Shown here: positions 32,242-42,975 of the stretch, in pieces
Layout of the letters: each line of letters begins with the position of its first letter
Position numbering within the stretch: the stretch's first letter is position 1
Translations under genes and position numbers: made by a program
The notes under the pieces: generated by a model
Databases searched by the model: none
Told to the model about the DNA's origin: nothing
What the model saw: the letters and a program-made list of their open reading frames with translations, nothing else
DNA from: Bactericera cockerelli
Taxonomy: Eukaryota > Arthropoda > Insecta > Hemiptera > Triozidae
Assembly: GCA_024516035.1 (NCBI GenBank)
Contig: CM044959.1
Location: forward strand, 12,092,872-12,156,871
Direction: 5' to 3'
DNA: 64,000 nt

Positions 32242-32599
32242 AAACATAAATTGCTACGTTCATACTAGAAATGCTGCCATTAGAAAAGTACATGTTAGAG
32301 GCTCACAGACACGGGCCATTAGAAGTCCATCAGCCAGACCGAGGAACAAAAGGAATGCTGTCTGAGGGAACCTTGATTACATGCGGGTAGCTTCTAGGTG
32401 GTTTGCGGTCAGTAATGAAATATTATAGTGGAAGGAGACAAAATAGTTATGTACTAACTTAGACATAGACAGAAGAAATAAAAGACTATATATGTATAAC
32501 AGCTAAGAACCCGGTACTTTGTCGCCTTTGAGATTTTCGCCCGTGACTAGTATCCTCTTTAGAATTAAAAAAATCCTTTCTTAGTACGTTCATAAATAC

Positions 32600-32665
32600 C
32601 ATAAGATGAATCGGCTGTACTGGAAACTTGAACCACCGATCTTCAGCTCAAAATTTCATTTTAGA
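32600..32665 (-). repeat. SINE1-like fragment
   Basis: 'ggaaacttgaaccaccgatc' matches the SINE1 B-box region, but only a short part is preserved. Confidence 0.5.
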
Positions 32666-32997
32666 AGAAATTAACAATTTACTTATAAGAGAAATGACAA
32701 ATAGAAAAAGTAAGATACTCTACACAGAAACTGAAGAAATATACGAGAAAAAAACTGAAGAAATATCAGTCCATTCTTTTTAGCCAATCCTCGTATACTT
32801 GGAGAGGATAGAAACCAAGATGATATGTATATATTAGTACTTGGTCTCACTCACAGTCAGAACTCACAAGATCGGCGATACATACCTGGTCAAAAAGGAA
32901 GTCGCTTCCTTGGCGTGCCAGAACTTCAGAGGTGGATTGACCGCTCGATGTGATAGAGATAGAGATACATAACTTGTGATACTCTCTCTATTTGCAG

Positions 32998-33085
32998 GCA
33001 GTGGTGGTCTAGTGGTTAAGGTGCTAGTCTTGTGGTCCATGTAGTGTGGAGATCTGTTGGTTCGGATCTCATACAGTGCAACACT
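32998..33085 (+). repeat. tRNA-derived SINE head, separate family
   Basis: 'tggtctagtggttaaggtgc' is a good Pol III A-box and 'gttggttcggatctcata' a plausible B-box, with tRNA-like spacing. It differs from SINE1-SINE4. The mirror of its first bases is position 1 of the window. Confidence 0.65.
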
Positions 33086-33132
33086 TATCCTCAAAATTAT
33101 TTGAGAATTTATACAAAACAATTATTATAGTG

Positions 33133-33440
33133 AAAACTGCATATCCACCAATTCTAGAATATTATCATAGTGACCACTGCACATCCACTAATTCCAGAAC
33201 ATTCTCATATTGCACTGCACATCCACTAATTACAGAACATTTTCATAGTGCACTCTGCACATCCACTAATTCCATAACATTCTCATAGTGCACACTGCAC
33301 ATCCACCAATTCCAGAACATTCTCATAGTGCACTCTGCACTTCCACTAATTCTAAAACACTCTCATAGTGTACACAGCACATCCACTAATTCCAAAACAT
33401 TGTCATAGTGCACACTGCACATCCACTAATTCCCAAATTC
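33133..33440. repeat. 40-bp minisatellite, about 8 units
   Basis: Unit starts 'acatccactaattccagaac' and ends 'attctcatagtgcactctgc'. Unit starts are at about 33140, 33180, 33219, 33259, 33299, 33339, 33379 and 33419: one 38-39-bp step, the rest 40 bp. Units differ by a few substitutions. Open frames over it are artefacts of the repeat. Confidence 0.95.
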
Positions 33441-33732
33441 CTCTACTCAGTCTAATTGTTCCTCTCACAATCATTATAGATCTACTCAAAAAACATTCAA
33501 GGCAAACAAAACACAGAATCCCATCTGCACGAAATAAACTTCCATATTGTTCGTCAACCGTGAAACTAAACAATGGCGCGTTATTCATTAGAGCGAACAG
33601 TGTGCTAATATTTGCAACAATAACATTGCAGAAAAAAAAAAGGTTCCCTCTATGTTTCGGTATGTTCACTAATGAATTACATTGCGAATTAATTGCTATG
33701 CAAAATGCGTACACTGTGAATATTGATTATGT

Positions 33733-33775
33733 TGTGTGTGTGTGTGTGTGTGTATGTGTGTGTATGAGTGTGCAG
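33733..33775. repeat. (GT)n microsatellite
   Basis: GT repeats interrupted by GTAT and GAGT variants. Confidence 0.95.
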
Positions 33776-35060
33776 CAGCCAAGATTTTCATTCATTCTAC
33801 CGCCGCATTACCATTAGGCTTCAGTTTACTTCAGTAATATCTTACATTCCTCATTCTTCATAGTCTGGGAGTCTAGGAGAGATGCGTCATGTTTGTAATC
33901 TAAGTATTCCTTGTATCTCAGGTTATGCATATATAATTTTATGTATGCGCTCCTTATGTTCGGTGTAATTAAGCTTGGCTGTATCAAATGTTGAATCAAG
34001 TAATTTTCAATTAGAGACGAGCATGTGTGGCTGAGAGTTTAAATTAAAAGATTTTCTGCGTCTTGAGAGATGGTGAGGAGATTTAGCTGAGTTCAGATTT
34101 ACAGAAGTCTTGGAGGAAAGAGAGGACGTACTGACACGGCGAAGATGCTTTTTTGGAAATACTGGCAATTTTGACTTTTGAGGTTTTAAGATGGACTTTA
34201 TTTTGAAGACAAATTTCTTTAAAAAATATTGATTGTTGTTTTGTGTCCTCTTGACAACTATTGATTGTTGTGTTGTGTCCTATTGACAACTCTCTTATAG
34301 GTGAGAAGTTTCTTAAAATATATTTTATTTTGTTGTCCCTCTTTGTACCTACTTTCTGTGTCCGTAAGTGTAGAAGGACCGACAGGTAAAATAAGCCATC
34401 TGGACGCTTGGAAACGATCTACTGAAGGACTTCTTATATTTATGTTCTAGTGTTTGACGCTACATTGCTGATCAATTAATAAATCTGAATCCAGTGGTTA
34501 TAGCTATTGTAGGGGAAATTTCCAGCGTATCAAGCTCGCCGGGAAGCGAGCGCTCGTCAAGTAGCACTCGCCACCGGCCTATATCACGAAACAGATTTTA
34601 TATGTTTTTTGTTTTATTGTTTTTTTTTTTACACAACATAGAACAAAATAAACTGTACCAGATTGCAAGTATGCATCCTATTGTTTATAAATGGACATAT
34701 GAAACAATTCAATACCTAACATATCTCAAAAAGTGTTGATAAATTACTGATTACATCTTAAGATGTTTGCTCTTGCTGAGTAGAAGTTCTTCTGGCTGCC
34801 AAAGAGTATTTATGAAAGTGAGAAGTTTGGCAATAAAATTTAATCAGTTATTGATAGTCTCTTAAACACTTGAGACTCAAAGTAATGACTCTGCAACATA
34901 CTATGAGTTATTTATTGTTATTTAAGATTAGAGTGTAAAGCCTGCAGTTAGGCCCCTATTGCATCTGGCTAATAAGAAGCCATTAGTTACACATAATAAA
35001 ACATAACCAATAATAATAATAATAACAACGAGTCAGTTACCAAACGGACCGAGGAACGTG
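33776..35060. other. intergenic; short duplication at 34227-34290
   Basis: No gene seen. A 32-bp unit containing 'ttgattgttgt-ttgtgtcct' and 'ttgacaact' is present twice in tandem at 34227-34290. An AAT repeat lies at 35010-35030. Confidence 0.65.
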
Positions 35061-35084
35061 ATTGCAAAGTCAGGGCTGGATTGG

Positions 35085-35300
35085 TTGTTTGGTTTTAAGG
35101 TTAAGACGACTGGTTGTTCAGCATACCTAGTAGTTTGCGGTGCCTCTCCTCAGCTTCCTTCTCTCACATGATGTATTATTGGACTCCTGATAGACTACAA
35201 CTCATCATCTAGTGTGTTTGTACACACGTCGGAGTTGTTGAAATGGAACCTCTTCAAGTATCCTTGAAAACAGCCATGCCCGGATAGTGAAAAGTAAGTG
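35085..35300 (-). pseudogene. relic of an R1-clade LINE ORF2 C-terminus
   Basis: Minus-strand translation of 35222-35295 gives 'LSGHGCFQGYLKRFHFNNSD', which aligns with 'ISGHGCFQSYLERFKRINSD' at residues 886-905 of the R1-clade ORF2 at 22150-25104. Beyond this the zinc-finger cysteines are lost and the frame ends early. This is an older, truncated insertion by a related but distinct element. A SINE1 copy lies just upstream on the same strand. Confidence 0.78.
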
Positions 35301-35338
35301 CTCGCTTGTGAGTTACTAAGTTTTGGAAGTGGTCGACT

Positions 35339-35446
35339 CATATCACAACTACACTCAACTTGCTTTTACTAAATCTACGCTGAATCCGAGACTTGAACCA
35401 CCGACCTCCAGGTTACAAGTCCACCGCCTTATCGATCAAGAGGTCA
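35339..35446 (-). repeat. SINE1 copy
   Basis: Plus strand shows 'ttgaaccaccgacctccagg' and 'ccgccttatcgatcaag'. The 5' end of the head is missing beyond 'aggtc'. Confidence 0.8.
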
Positions 35447-36653
35447 TATTTCTGTGACATATTGTAATTGTAATGTTGATATGCTTCCTCTGTACCCACA
35501 ACTCAATTTTGGTGAGTATAATAATAATAATCATCATTCCCCTGATCCTTTCGTCCGGGCCTGAATTTCAGTTCGCAACATACCATAAATAAATCAGCTA
35601 ATTAAAAAACAATCGTTGGGACTCTCGCTCAATACCCAGGGGCACCCAGCGCTTGTAATTGTTTCTCATAGCGTTTTCAAAGCTCTAAACCTCAGCACCC
35701 AGCTTTCTGTTGTGTTATGATAACGGGGTGAACCACTATGTGGTATCTATGATGGCTAGTTTGTACGGGTGAACCACTTTTCAGTATCTATGATGACTAG
35801 GCAATTATGATAGAGGTTCATTTTCACTGTGGACTCATTGTGGTACTGGTGGCTTTTAAGATCAAAATGTCTGAATAAGGAAATTTTCTCGCTTGCAAGT
35901 GTATGATAATTGATAATCTATAATCTGTGCATGACACGTTTGTTCTGAACATACCTCTTCTCCTTCTTCTTCTTTCACTTTGCTTTCCCCAAACCTACTT
36001 GGGGGTCTTAGGGTTACCAATGTGTAACCTATTCCTTATGTTTTCGGTTATTCAGTTCTGATTGAACTCCTTCTACAACATTTTACGGATGGATTGCCTT
36101 GATAACCCTTTTAAGAGCGCCAATGATTTGTGTTGTTGTCTTTTAGCCTCTCTAAGATGATACCTTATGTGTTTAACGTCCCCCAGCGGGGCAATACCTA
36201 TTTGAAGATACCTATTTTACTGATAATAATCAACAGGTCTGTCAGTCCATGATTTATTATAACCACATACTTCATCAAGTACTTTGTTCTTAGATATCCC
36301 CCTACTTCTTATTCTGCTGCCTATTCATTACGAATGTTGGCGATAATTATAGTAATGATTACCTATTTTGTTTGTCGCTGTATTGATATCCCTCGATGAT
36401 AATCGGCAGATTGGCATGCATGCAATGTCCGTCTGATGCGGGAACTTCCTCCACTTTGGCGCTCCTGCCAGGTGCTATCAAAGCATCCTGACTCCCAACA
36501 CTTCTTCTTTGCCTGTACCGTCCTTGCTTCGTCACACCTCTATCTTTCCTGTAGTGACCACCAGTGCTGGATCGCATGCTAGCTAGAGGGTTTCCTGAGA
36601 GAGGGTACATAGGGATAGCTAGTTCCTCCCCTATTACACTGTTTATCAACAGA
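35447..36653. other. intergenic; 42-bp duplication at 35723-35800
   Basis: A block with 'gggtgaaccact' and 'gtatctatgatg-ctag' is tandemly repeated twice. A 96-codon minus-strand frame at 36359-36649 has mixed composition and no recognisable domain; I leave it uncalled. AAT repeats at 35519-35532. Confidence 0.5.
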
Positions 36654-36842
36654 TCAGTATCAGTATATCAGTATAAACAGAAAAGTGAGAAGTTGTATTA
36701 GATGTACAAGATATTTATAGATTGGTTGGAGTTCCACAAGAGAAGCCCCAATTATCACACCGACCTCTTTTAGATCTGTCATGTAATGATCTCATATTCA
36801 TCTAGTACAACTTCTCACTTTTCTGTGTTATACTGATCTATT
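36654..36842. repeat. dispersed repeat in inverted pair
   Basis: A block of about 37 bp with 'acaacttctcacttttctgt' at its core and 'tactgat' at its end occurs inverted at 36654-36700 and direct at 36797-36842, about 95 bp apart. The same block recurs at 51246-51290 and 58467-58505. Confidence 0.7.
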
Positions 36843-38765
36843 GTGACCATTCTACAGATATTAACAACACCAAATTTCCCTCGGACATGATGATCGAATA
36901 CAATATAAATACAAATACATCTAATACAAATACGAATACAATATAATACTCTTTTTACGAGGGAAATTTGGAAGAATGAGATCCTGCAAGAATGAGACTA
37001 AACAAAATTTACTTTCACAGTGTAAACCAAGTCTCATTTTGTTTTTTTTTTTTTTTTTTTTTTGGTGTGATAGGTGAGTTTCAAGCAAGGAGGTAAAAGA
37101 AACATTTTTTACCATTGATACTGAACATTGTGGTAATATTCGCCACTGAAAATTCCTATAATACTTACCTTAACTATAATAGACACATTCACCTTTAATA
37201 TGTACATAGTTGCGAAACAGGTGTATAGACACTTCATTTTATCTATCTATTTTCTCTCTCTCTCTCTCTTCAAGATCCTGTCATTAGATAATCCTTGTTT
37301 CCAGTATCTGCCATCAGGATCTGCCATAAATTACGCCTTTATAACTGTATTGTTAAGTATTATTATTATTATCACACCTATTCAACTGTATTGTCTCGTC
37401 AGGATCTTTTACTTCTTCGTCATGAACTATCAGGCACGTCTGATGTCAAGAGGTGAAGTGCTCAATTGATGCGTACATGTCTGATGATAGGATTGACGCT
37501 TTGCATTTTACGTCGGATTCATCCAAGCCAATCCAACGTATTTTTGATGAAAACTAGACGCATCGACGCGCCGCGCCTCTCAATATACGAACAGAACTCT
37601 GATTTTAGTAACAAAATCATTAATGAATTGGGGCATGGAGTTTAGGTAAAATGAATTTCTGAAATTAACCTTCGAATAGCATTTCTGAATGTCGGCATGT
37701 GGTTGGTCAAACGAATTTTCATCTATTTAGGGCTAGTATTAAAATAAGTTTAAACCGAAAATCAAGGAGGCACGTTCCTTATGCGAGTTCATGGCTTGGA
37801 GGAAAGTTCAACTTAAGGGTCGATATTCACTTATCTTTGTTGTAATCTTGTTTTATGATCTACATATACCACGTTGGTGAAAGGATTGTATGGCCTCTAA
37901 TGAAACAGATATTCCTATAAACAAGCAAGCGGGATGTAGGGATATAATATTATAATACATATTATAATATTAAGAATTAAATACCTAAAAAACATGTAAT
38001 TACCTATACAATTTAATAATATTTATTACACTGGAAAATACATAAATATTCACACGTCAGTTTCAGTTTGCAATCAAGCGGTCAATTCCGCCAACAAAAT
38101 GTTGTTCTTTATGGCCAACTTCCTCGCGGTAATGCGCATTCTGTTGCCAAATTGCAGGCAATGGGAACTTTGCGGTCATTTAGATGGTATTTAAACCCGT
38201 GGCGGATGCGTTTGAACTCATTCATTAAGTTTTTATTGCCGCATGGAGCAGGGAAGTATCTTTGGTCCAATCTTGTTTATCTCTGAAAGTATCTTGTGAT
38301 TTCTGATCATTATCTGCTAATTAGATTCAATAACTCGAATAGCGTGGCTGCTCAGATTTTACGATCTTCTGGAGACACGGATACTTAACATTATTATGTG
38401 GAAATATATATGTACATACATAATTATGTACATGTATGATGGAAATATATGTATGTATATTTTCACTTGTCTTTTGAACCACGGCTTGTCATTTGGAGCA
38501 TTTTATTATAATGTTACATTTATACCTAAAGCCAAAAAGAGGCATGCTACTCTAAATATCATTGGAGGTACTTTATTATACCCAAACATACGTTCATTTG
38601 TCTATATGTAACTATGTATGTGGCCCATGGAATAATATCATTTAGTCTTGCTTTTTTCTGATTCATAAATATGCGAGCCAGAAAATTCATAAAAAATATG
38701 ATGTTTTGAACATTTAAACATAATACTTTAACAACTGAGTAATTACACACGTCAAAGAACTTGCC
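36843..38765. other. intergenic, nothing recognised
   Basis: T-run at 37040-37062, short (CT)n at 37254-37270, AT-rich block at 37930-38030. A 72-codon frame at 38068-38286 has no recognisable features. Confidence 0.5.
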
Positions 38766-38799
38766 TCTCTCTCTCTCTCTCTCTCTTTGTCCTCTCTCC

Positions 38800-38879
<80 letters not shown>
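38766..38879. repeat. (CT)n microsatellite
   Basis: Imperfect CT repeat, interrupted by TTTGTC and CCC. The Arg-Glu-rich and Ser-Leu-rich frames across it are artefacts. Confidence 0.95.
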
Positions 38880-38880
<1 letters not shown>

Positions 38881-41800
38881 ATCTCCGTATTCTTCTTGTT
38901 ACTTATGAAATTCTTCACAAACAATTATGACACGTTATATATTATTTTTTAGAACTTGAAAAAATACAAACAAGGACTTTAAATAGAGTGGCGTTTTTTC
39001 AACAGAAGGGACCGCTGCATATTTAAGCTGCACGTTACTACTTGCAGCATTGCAACAGGGACATGAACCAGACCAGTAGAAAGACGTAAACTAGAAATTT
39101 TATCCGATCCAAGATTGAGCTTCCTCTGCTTACTCATAGTAGTAGGTGCCCACATGAGATGACAGCAAATAGGATCAAAACATGACCAAGTATGTTCTGA
39201 TTTCTGATATTCATCTACAAAAGAGATTTTTGCCACTGCTTGTATCCTGGGCAGTTATCTACAATTTTATTTCAAGGATCATCCAGCAATCACAGTCTAT
39301 TTCTTTAAAATAATTAAAGTTTGCAATGACGTCTTCTCTAAAAAAGAAGTTAAGTAATAACAATATAAATTTTGTATTTACAATATCTATTTTTCCAAGG
39401 TATATTGAACGTTTGAAATCCAAGTTTAGACAACAATGTTTCCTTATATCCGCCCTCCAAATCTCATCCAAAACGGCTTTCCAAACACTTCTCTTATCCG
39501 CCACTCTCAATGCACTTCATCAAGAAACATACTAAAGATATGCACAGCGCCACACACACACACACACACCAGGCTGTAACATATTTCATGAATGATCCCC
39601 ATGTCATAACGCCGCGCCGGTTATGACAAACTCCTCATGTTCATGTTGATGCTATTTCTGAACCAATGGTGAGATGAGTACATAACTCAGCATCTTGTAG
39701 CGCTGATGTTGATTGATTATCATCATCATTATCATCACCAATAATAATAATACTATACGGGAAGATAACCACCAGGCGAGGTTACTGCTGAAAGCATTTT
39801 CTACTACCTAACCCCCTCAGAATGCTATCTTTTTGTGGTAACATAAACAAATCAATGAGGAAAAATCCAAGCATTTGGTGGTATCAGATCCACAGATCAC
39901 GAATCCTTGTGCTACATTATTTAATTAACAAGTCTAGCGCCCGCCACGGGCCGTAACCTATTCGATCGATACCATTTTTTTCATCATCAATTCATTATGA
40001 ATAGGACGAGTTAGTTATTTTTTTAGTTAGACACGTTAGCTATTCACCATGTCTCTAGTTTTCGTTATCACATCACCACAACAGCATAATATCATATTTA
40101 TTACTGATGCTGCTGCTAATAATTAATATGATGATTGATGTTTGAGTTCTGTGTGATATAGAGTTTCATGTTCTCATAAGTTTCTGTCATCAGGAAGGTG
40201 TTGGTAACGACGAGACCGGGCGGGAAGGGACCAAGTACGGGGGTATTTGTTTTGGATCGATTTGTCTTCCGCTTTTGATAGTGTTGAGATAGTTGTGTGT
40301 TTCTTGAAACGCCTGACGAGTGTCAGTCTGGGTATTTTTTATCATTACTCTTCGTGAGAGGAAAGTTCATCTTTTACTTCAGCGATGGAAGTTTTTAGAG
40401 ATCCTTATCCACGTTTTTCTTTAAAGACAAGCATGCATTAAGGAGATTCTATTTCGCCTCATGTGATGTGATAATAATTGATATTAGTAGTTTATTGGTT
40501 TAAATATAATAAACTTGTTGCATTATTGCTTGAATAATTTATGAATATTTCATTTTCGTGTAACTGCAATCTAATTATTTAATCTTCTCTCTGTTTCCAG
40601 GTATGTGAATTCATAAAATGCACCATTTTCCTGTGAACCCTGCTTCTCACCTAATTGGGCACTTGTAGTCCAAACTCCAATAGTATCGCTGGATACGGTA
40701 AGTCTACAACTTGAAGCTCATTCAAATGAGCCTTTACACTTTCTACAAAGGTCATTACGGCGTCATGGCTCATAAAATGCTTTTGAATTACATAACTGTT
40801 ATTTTTACCATTGAAAAAAAAGCATGAAGCCAAAGTTGTAAAAAAAATATTTTTTCTTCCTTTTTTCAGACAACAAAGGTCAGTTGGAAAAAAGAGAGCT
40901 AACTTTATTGTTAGGAGTTTTTTTTAGCTACACATTGAAAAAGAACAAAGGGAAATAAATTGAAATGTAAAAAAGAAAAGAGTTGAACGGAATAAAAAAG
41001 CAGAGGAATAAAGGTAAAGAGATGATATAGAAAAGACTGAAATGTGAAAAGAAATTAGGGAAAAGAGAGAGAGAGGAGAAAGTAAGAGAGAATAATGCAG
41101 AAAGCAAAGAGAAGAGAGAGACAGAAGTAAGTGGTGGATTGGTGGAATGATAAGAGAGAGAGAGAGAAAGAGAGGGAGAGGAGAAAAGAGGAGATGGTGT
41201 TATAATAAAAAAGCAACGTTAAAAAAAACTGATTCAAAGAATGTAAATTAGTAAAGAAAAAAAAGAGTTCATTACATGAATATGTTCGTAGAGAGTCAAA
41301 AGTAAAAGAATGAAGGGTGGGAGAGCGGACGGCAAAAAAAACGAGAAGATTAAGGCAACCCGATAAGCTTTTGTGTTAAGTAGAGAGATAAACTTGGCGA
41401 CTGACAAAGGTTACGGGGGTAGGGATTATGTGCTCTTGGTGTTAATTATAAAATACTGCCATTAGGGATTTTGTCCCCGAAAGTGTTGCACATTTGGAAA
41501 TGGGTGAACAAGGTTGTTTTGAAGATTTTGGAGTAAGCTCTGAGCAAACACAAGGGGATTTAATATTGTATGAGAGAGCGTTTCTCTTACGTGAACATGG
41601 CGTGTAATGTTTTAAAATTTCCAAGATTTTTTGAAGACTAAGGAAATTGAACCATTTGCCCTTTGATTAATCACCCTCTTAACCAGCCTTTGTATAGTCG
41701 GAAAGTCGAAATCCAGTATAATGAACTAACAATAACTGGTCGGTGTATATTCATTTTTGTTCATTTTGGATTCGGCACTACAGATTAGATATTTTACTAT

Positions 41801-42764
41801 TCAAATCTTTCGATTCGTATTATGTACATGTACATAACAGATCCACTCGAACTGATAATTCCCAAAAAATCCAAATACACCATCAATATTCTTCATAGAC
41901 TCTCAATATTCTTGATAGACCCTCAATATTCTTGAATTTGTTGAACCACTTGTCGGTTCATTAAATGACTCATATCTCCACCCAGTGAACTCAGAATCGT
42001 CCAACAGAATCGGTCGAATTAAGAATCGACAGAATCACTTGACTCGATAAATCGTAACGTGTACATACAAATCAGACTATAAGTCCCAGTGTTTTACATA
42101 GGTAATTACACGCCAGACAATTCTGTACAACATGTGTATCAAGACCTCTTCAGACCTTGCATTTTACGAGATTTTTTGAGAAGATTCAACTTGTTAATTG
42201 AATTGAATTACTGAATGAATAAATAAATATGTTCTATTATAATAATAAATACCCGGTGTACGGGAGTATATTTACGGAAATAGCCCTATTTATACAATGT
42301 CAACAATAAAAATGTCAATACATACAAAGATTAAAATAAAATAATGTTAAAAAGTAATATCACAGGTGGTAAAAAGTAATTAATACACATATAGGTATGA
42401 AAAAACAGTACAACACAAATACAAGTAAAACATACGAGTAAAACATCAATTATAATAATTGATTTCTTTAAAAGATAAGTTCTTCGCAAAAAAAGGAGAA
42501 AAGATATTTTTGAGATAAACCAGATAGTGGGATCTTCAGTTGCTCTATTTTTAATTGAGGCTTGAATGCAGTTCTTACTGCTTTTATGTTTGTACTAGAA
42601 ACATATATTTTTTTGAAAAGTTACCTCGATTAAACAGTAAATGAGAATCGGTGGAAGATTAACCTTAATATATCGCAGAACGTGGTTAATCTTTTTCGTA
42701 CTACTGCTACTAAATTTTGAAATACATAATTTGCAAAGGTAATTCAAAGATAATTTGCTCAAAA
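38880..42764. other. intergenic with simple repeats
   Basis: (CA)n at 39551-39571; purine-rich stretch at 40960-41190 with GAGA runs; a 20-bp unit beginning 'tcaatattcttgatagac' repeated three times at 41883-41938. No gene recognised. Confidence 0.6.
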
Positions 42765-42975
42765 AAAGGGTTGGGTGGAAGAGATTGCCTAAGGCAATAA
42801 CCCCGCCCTTTAGTTAGGACATATATTATGTATATATTTATTTATTTTTTCTTTATTTATTATTATTTTTTTGTTTTGTTATATTGTATTTTGTATTTTC
42901 GTTTGTAATTATTTGTATTGTATATGTCCTATTATCTAATAAAGTGTAAATAAATAAATAAATAAATAAAACTTA
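42765..42975 (+). mobile_element. 3' end of an RTE-like LINE or dependent SINE
   Basis: Contains 'gtggaagagattgcctaagg', a 7-bp hairpin ('attgcc-ta-aggcaat'), then 'ccccgccctttagttaggac' and 'ctaataaagtgtaa' followed by AAAT repeats. It aligns with 48791-48971 read on the minus strand. The hairpin-plus-short-repeat tail resembles RTE/BovB-type LINE ends; that assignment is by memory of the pattern and tentative. Confidence 0.5.

Larger units (their letters stand above)
16656..33007. repeat. right arm of giant palindrome, clean copy
   Basis: Same content as 1-16655 in reverse complement but with long open reading frames, correct TSDs and normal homopolymer lengths. It is the copy to use for annotation. 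The arm can be followed to about 33007, where its mirror runs off the left edge of the window. Confidence 0.93.

Noticed and set aside
1..33007. The palindrome as a new biological system (amplicon, palindromic gene pair, telomere structure)
   Set aside because: Sequence quality asymmetry, the zero-spacer axis and the lack of host genes favour an assembly or library artefact. I report it as a finding but do not claim biology.
33133..33440. CRISPR array
   Set aside because: Units are continuous 40-bp tandem repeats without unique spacers, in a eukaryotic context without cas genes.
33046..33817. Repeat-containing proteins of 80-149 codons
   Set aside because: Translation of the 40-bp minisatellite and the GT repeat.
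36359..36649. 96-codon minus-strand gene
   Set aside because: Balanced composition made it worth a look, but there is no domain, no neighbouring exon and no supporting signal.
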